Shown here one piece after another: positions 59,840 to 64,000 of a DNA stretch of 64,000 nucleotides (position 1 is its first letter; each line of letters begins with the position of its first letter). The stretch spans positions 372,001 to 436,000 of the forward strand of contig JALQBC010000004.1 in the NCBI GenBank assembly GCA_023375675.1, read 5' to 3'. The stretch is from Cytospora piceicola. Lineage: Eukaryota > Ascomycota > Sordariomycetes > Diaporthales > Cytosporaceae. The notes under the pieces were generated by a model, which searched no databases, was not told the origin of the DNA, and saw only the letters and a program-made list of their open reading frames with translations. A program made the translations under genes and the position numbers.

Positions 59840-60964
59840 GTTGAAAGCGATGGCTCAACTTGAACTAGCCTACACCTTTGTGCGGAAAGGAGGGAGTGCA
59901 TAAGAGTCAGTGGGAGAGCAGACAGCCTCTCGTTTCTTACCTCGAAATACTGTTTGTCCGAGGAAAGCAGCTCGCGTGCCATTCCCCCGGCCCGGAGCAG
60001 TTAGCTGACCGAGCAGACACCCTGCTCCGAAAGCCAACCGGGCCCCCTCCAGCTTGCATCCCATCCCACCCTGGCAGTTGAACCAGAGAGGACGGCACAT
60101 GGATGTAATGAGGGGGGATCGGCGGGGTTTATCCAAACCCCATGGCGGATAAATGGGGAGAGTTACATGGGGAAGTGAATGCTGCACATCAGTCTCAACG
60201 GGTTAGGGTTGGGACAAGGTCACCCCCTTCCGGAGAAGATATCTAGGTAGTTCATCCCACTTTATTTCCATGCAAAATGGTCAATAGAGCATCTATGGAG
60301 AATTTGCAGAGGATTTACAAATTCTCCCTAAGGAGAACCAAGTGTAAGTGTGACTTCCGTGAGGAGGCCTTGAGCAGTATCCCACAAACCTGTGTGTCTT
60401 CTGCGTTCCAAAGGTTGTCACACGCATTCGACAATGTCAACAATACATTTGATATCTTCAAGAGCCCGTTCGATATTATACGCATCATTCACGCTCGCCT
60501 GGTTTGACATCATCTTCGGTAGCGAATGCTTTCATATACAAGCCGAGAAAGAAGAAGAAAAAAGAAAAACATGAGCCCACAGCAGCCAAAGCCAAGTTGC
60601 TGGGCACACAGAGTGCACGTAGGCATCACTTACTCACATCGAAGGACCTCATCATATGTCAGGTTTTGGCAAAAGGGACACTGTTTGAATCTATGAAAAA
60701 AAAAAAGGCAAAACCCCCAAATCGTGAAGCACACGGACTCTGATGTCCTCCCGCTTGCCTGATGTTTCCATTAAAGCAGTCTCTGACCAGCACTAGAAAT
60801 GCCATGATAGCTCAAATCCCAACCTTGGAAGACCTCGGAAGCCCAAGACCACCACAAGAATATTTTGATTACAATACACATCCACTCACAGAACCGTTTC
60901 AGTCCCCATGGTGATTACAATACGTCCTTCTAACGCCACCATTTCCGCGAGCCTTCCTTCGTAG
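59840..60964. other. Intergenic region between adhesin-like and DUF2264 genes
   Basis: About 1.1 kb. It contains an A-run near 60697-60707 and a two-unit telomere-like GGGTTAGGGTT at 60200-60210. No gene is supported. Confidence 0.55.
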
Positions 60965-63900
60965 TTACGAAGTAACGGTGACGTTGAGGTTCGGGTTGAG
61001 CATGCACCTGGCACCATCATTTGTAGCACCTACCGGTCCTTGCGAAACGAAAACAGCATCAGCTTGGGTCGGGCTGTCCACTTTGAACTTCCAGATCTGG
61101 CCCGAGTTGTTTTCCAGGCCATAAAGGTAGCCGTCGGCCGCAGTGTATACAGCGCCCCACTGGGCCATGCCGCCAGTACCGCCAGCGACTGTCTGGAACA
61201 GGAACACGTTGGTCCAGGCTTTGGTCGTCAGGTCGAAATACATCAGCTGGGTGTCGTACGACGTGCCGGCGGTAACGACGTGCTGCCCAAGCGCCCACAG
61301 CTTGTTCGGGTGCCCAGGCAGGTATGCCCAGTCTGAGACGATGTAGATCCCTCGGTCTGCCGTGCTGCTGTTCACAATTTGCCCGTATGTGGCCGTGTTG
61401 GCGCTATTCAGGTCCACCTGGACCCATCCGTTCCCGTTGTTGTAGCCAAGCCAATACTGCAGGTTGACGTCGATATCCCCCATGGTCATAGATGTGGCGC
61501 CGGTACCAGTCGGGTTGGTTTGCGGAATGGTAAATGTTGTGTTCTCGTGCACACCTCCTGCGCCTATACGGAGAATATATCCATAGTAGTGGTTGTTCTG
61601 CGCAACAGCATAGAGATAATTCTCCTGCGGATGATAGGCCAGTGCATTGGTAGTGTCGACAGACACAGCAGAGGTGAGTACAATATTTTGGCCGGTGATG
61701 AGATTGATGGCATATAGAATTTTGTTTTGCGTTTCGTAACTCGGACCCTGGCATGAAAGTGGCGTCAAGCTGGACACGTTCTTTGGGCTGGGCAATATAG
61801 AAGGAAGCACATTGCTAGAGCTAGAACTACATACAAGTCAAACGTCGGTCTAAACGATGGATGAGCATAGGACATACCTTTGGCTGCTGGAGATGGATGT
61901 TGAGGCTAGTACACTGGTGGAAGTGAAGGGGGACGCTGGAGAGCTCGTCGCCGCCCCTATAGAAGAGCTGCTAGGTTGGTTGACAGTAGGCGAGGACGCC
62001 GGAGAGCTCGTCGCTGCCCCTATAGAAGAGCTGCCAGGTTGGTTGACAGTAGGCGAGGACGCCGGAGAGCTCGTCGCTGCCCCTATAGAAGAGCTGCCAG
62101 GTTGGTTGACAGTAGGCGAGGACACCGGAGAGCTCGTCGCTGCCCCTATAGAAGAGCTGCTGGGCAGGTTGATGATAGTTGAGGAGGGCGCCGGAGAGCT
62201 CGTCGCCGCCCCTACAGAAGAGCTGCTGGGCAGGTTGGAAGCAGTGAAACGGCAACTGCTGCAAGAGCTAGATGTCGAAAACAAGGCAGATGGGGAATAA
62301 GAGCTGGATAAGGGGTACACGGGCGCTGAGGTAGATGAAGACAGAGGGGGCGCGCTGCCTGGATTAGAAGAGCTCGGAGGAATCACGCCGCCCGGCGTGG
62401 AAGAGCTAGGAGGAATCACGCCGCCTGGCGTGGAAGAGCTAGGAGGAATCACGCCGCCCGGCGTGGAAGAGCTAGGGGGGACTATGCCGCCCGGCGTGGA
62501 AGAGCTAGAGGGGATTATGCTGCCTGGCGTGGAAGAGCTCGGAGGAATCACGCCGCCTGGCGTGGAAGAGGGAAGTGAAACCACGCCGCTCGAGATGGAA
62601 GACCCAGGGGGGAACAAGCCAGCCGTGGTGTTGAAACCAGAAGGCTGTATCCCGACCGGGGAGGAGGTTGACGAGACCACATCGCCCGAGACGGTCGAGG
62701 ACGACACGGCCACACCACTGGAGGTCGACAAAGATGAAGGGTTAACCGTGCCAGAAGCGGAAAAGGAAGATGGACTTGTTCCGCTGAGTGTTGAAGAGAC
62801 CGAGGGGAACACAACAATAGGGGGGGATGATACTCCAGGAGCAACGGAACTGCCGCTCGCAGTAGAGATGGCGTTGTCGGGACCCCGGATGAAGATCTCA
62901 AATTGAATGACGTACAGGCCACTATCCTGCCTGGCTCGGAGAGAACCGGTACTATCATGAATTGCGCTGATTGTGACCGTGATGGTTTGCGGCGCAGCTG
63001 TTCCAGGGGGGACAACACCGACAATCTCCTTGGCAGCTGCATTGAAGCCACGATCCAAGAAAGGGGTATCGGGGTCCGTCGAGATGGCCGTGGCAGTGTC
63101 GGATGGGCTTTTCAGATACACACTGAGGTCTATAATGAAGGGGTCATTGACGATGATGGTATGAGCCGGGCCTGTAGAGACACTGGAAGCTGGGATAGAG
63201 GACGTCGAAGTCGAGTTGATACCGGACGTGGTCGATCCAGATGGAGGTCCAGATGCAGGTCCAGATGGAGATCCAGATGGAGGTCCAGATGGAGACCCAG
63301 ATGGAGGTCCAGATGGAGATACAGACGGAATCGTTGAGAAAGGTCCAGGGGGTGTAGTTATCGAAGACCCGGGGGGCATGGTAGTTGAGCTGAAGTTGTT
63401 TACTTGTCCGATGTCGAGTACAACATCAATGTCAGAGGTCTGACCAGTGGTCGGGTTAACAGTCCTGATGTGGATAATGATGAATCCCGGAGTTTGACCG
63501 GCCGGGACGGTTCCATAGAAGGACCGAGTAACAGGATCATAATGAATCCAGTCCACAGGAGGATCCTCAGTGAAAGACACAACCCGTTCATCAGGGCTTG
63601 CAAGCAGGCTGGCAAGGCTGATGCTGAAGGGCTGGCCAGGCACCACAGCCATAACGGTTTCCACGGAGGGGAGGGAGCCAGAAGACGTGGGATTCGCACC
63701 AGAAGAAGTGGGAATCGCGCCAGAAGAAGATGGTGGAACACTCCCAGGCCCAACGCCTCCTCCTGGACGACCTCCATCCCCTGGTCCTCCAGGCCCAACG
63801 CCTCCTCCTGGACGACCTCCATCCCCTGGTCCTCCAGGCCCAACGCCTCCTCCTGGACGACCTCCATCCCCTGGTCCTCCAGGCCCAACACCTCCTCCTG

Positions 63901-64000
63901 GACGACCTCCATTCCCTGGTCCTCCACCCCCTGGTCCCCCAGTGCCTGGAGGTCCACCGCCGGGTGGTCCGCCACCTGGACCACCACCATACCAGCCGGC
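60965..64000 (-). CDS. Repeat-rich adhesin-like wall/secreted protein, 5' end beyond window
   Basis: Visible exons are >64000-61878 and 61826-60965 (donor GTATGT, acceptor TATGTAG), in phase; 994 residues are visible. The N-terminus lies outside. From the left of the protein: a Gly/Pro collagen-like segment, two cadherin-like domains (GQPFSISLASLL...VDWIHYDP...FYGTVPAGQTPGF and NDPFIIDLSVYL...FNAAAKEIVGVVPPGT), a long Ser/Thr/Pro stalk with several repeat arrays, and a C-terminal domain resembling DUF6923 (ILYAINLITGQN, ALAYHPQENYLYAV, YYGYILRIG, GYLYGLENNSGQIWKF). Such a layout fits a surface adhesin. No GPI signal is seen at the C-terminus, which ends NLNVTVTS. Reading 61,850-63,664 as a separate gene is wrong; the intron joins it. 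Confidence 0.8.
61932..62250 (-). repeat. 63-66-bp tandem repeat (about 5 units) in the adhesin stalk
   Basis: Units start near 61932, 61995, 62058, 62121 and 62187. Each encodes a 21-22-residue Ser-rich unit (SSSIGAATSSPASSPTVNQP). The middle units are almost identical. Confidence 0.9.
62367..62600 (-). repeat. 33-bp tandem repeat (about 6-7 units) in the adhesin stalk
   Basis: Units start at 62367, 62400, 62433 and so on; each encodes an 11-residue SSSTPGGVIPP unit. Confidence 0.9.
63236..63332 (-). repeat. 12-bp tandem repeat in the adhesin gene
   Basis: GGTCCAGATGGA-like units encode alternating GPPS/GSPS between the two cadherin-like domains. Confidence 0.85.
63746..63925 (-). repeat. 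45-bp tandem repeat (4 units), collagen-like
   Basis: Units start at 63746, 63791, 63836 and 63881. Each encodes a 15-residue Gly/Pro-rich unit (GGPGDGGRPGGGVGP). Confidence 0.9.

Noticed and set aside
61850..63664. A separate Ser/Thr-rich gene
   Set aside because: A clean intron (61877-61827) joins it in frame to the downstream DUF6923-like exon, and the frame stays open to the window edge.
61932..63925. CRISPR-like direct repeats
   Set aside because: The repeats are contiguous, in frame and coding, with no spacers, in a eukaryotic gene.
1..64000. tRNA or rRNA genes
   Set aside because: No cloverleaf with intact A and B boxes was found by eye; a tRNAscan run would settle this.

Overview
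The window is nuclear DNA of a filamentous ascomycete, most likely a Sordariomycete. The evidence is short spliceosomal introns (GTATGT/GTAAGT donors), typical fungal housekeeping genes (Sec22, the Trs120/HypA TRAPP subunit, Vps55, the fused PabA-PabB synthase, SerC) and a block destroyed by RIP (repeat-induced point mutation, C to T in CpA). All exon models were spliced by eye from the sequence. Frames were checked by arithmetic and by known family motifs. Where a splice choice is uncertain, the entry says so.

Layout. 1-13.7 kb is dense housekeeping: sec22 (+), a zinc-finger-like protein ending in a CaaX box (-), a CLPTM1-family membrane protein (-), a LOG-type phosphoribohydrolase (+), proteasome subunit alpha-6/PSMA1 (-), vps55 (+) and aminodeoxychorismate synthase (-). 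13.7-20 kb is gene-poor. It holds a 92-residue protein made of two diverged 34-residue repeats and a secreted protein with two PAN/Apple-like modules. 20-25.2 kb is one large gene whose product combines ubiquitin-like segments, a von Willebrand A domain interrupted by a U-box, and a complete C-terminal E2 ubiquitin-conjugating domain. 25.9-30.3 kb is trs120/hypA. 31-33.4 kb holds an SDR-fold protein lacking the catalytic Tyr and Lys, and a weak hypothetical gene.

33,818-51,560 is a nest of two LTR retrotransposons, both heavily RIP-mutated. A Copia element (minus strand, 166-bp LTRs, 5-bp target duplication GGTAT) was interrupted inside its RNase H domain by an 11.4-kb Gypsy element (plus strand, 302-bp LTRs, target duplication ATAGT). 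Conceptually removing the Gypsy and one target copy restores the Copia RNase H frame across the junction, which proves the nesting order. LTR edges facing outward are less mutated than inward edges in both elements.

51.9-64 kb returns to genes: serC (+), whose start codon lies only about 310 bp from the transposon end; a 17-exon sugar transporter with a 4-nt microexon and a GC-AG intron (-); a DUF2264 protein on the same strand; and the 3' part of a repeat-rich, Ser/Thr/Pro/Gly-rich adhesin-like gene that runs off the right edge.

The strongest candidate for something unusual is the E2-E3 fusion at 20,063-25,162. One polypeptide appears to carry its own ubiquitin-conjugating enzyme, ligase domain and protein-interaction domain.
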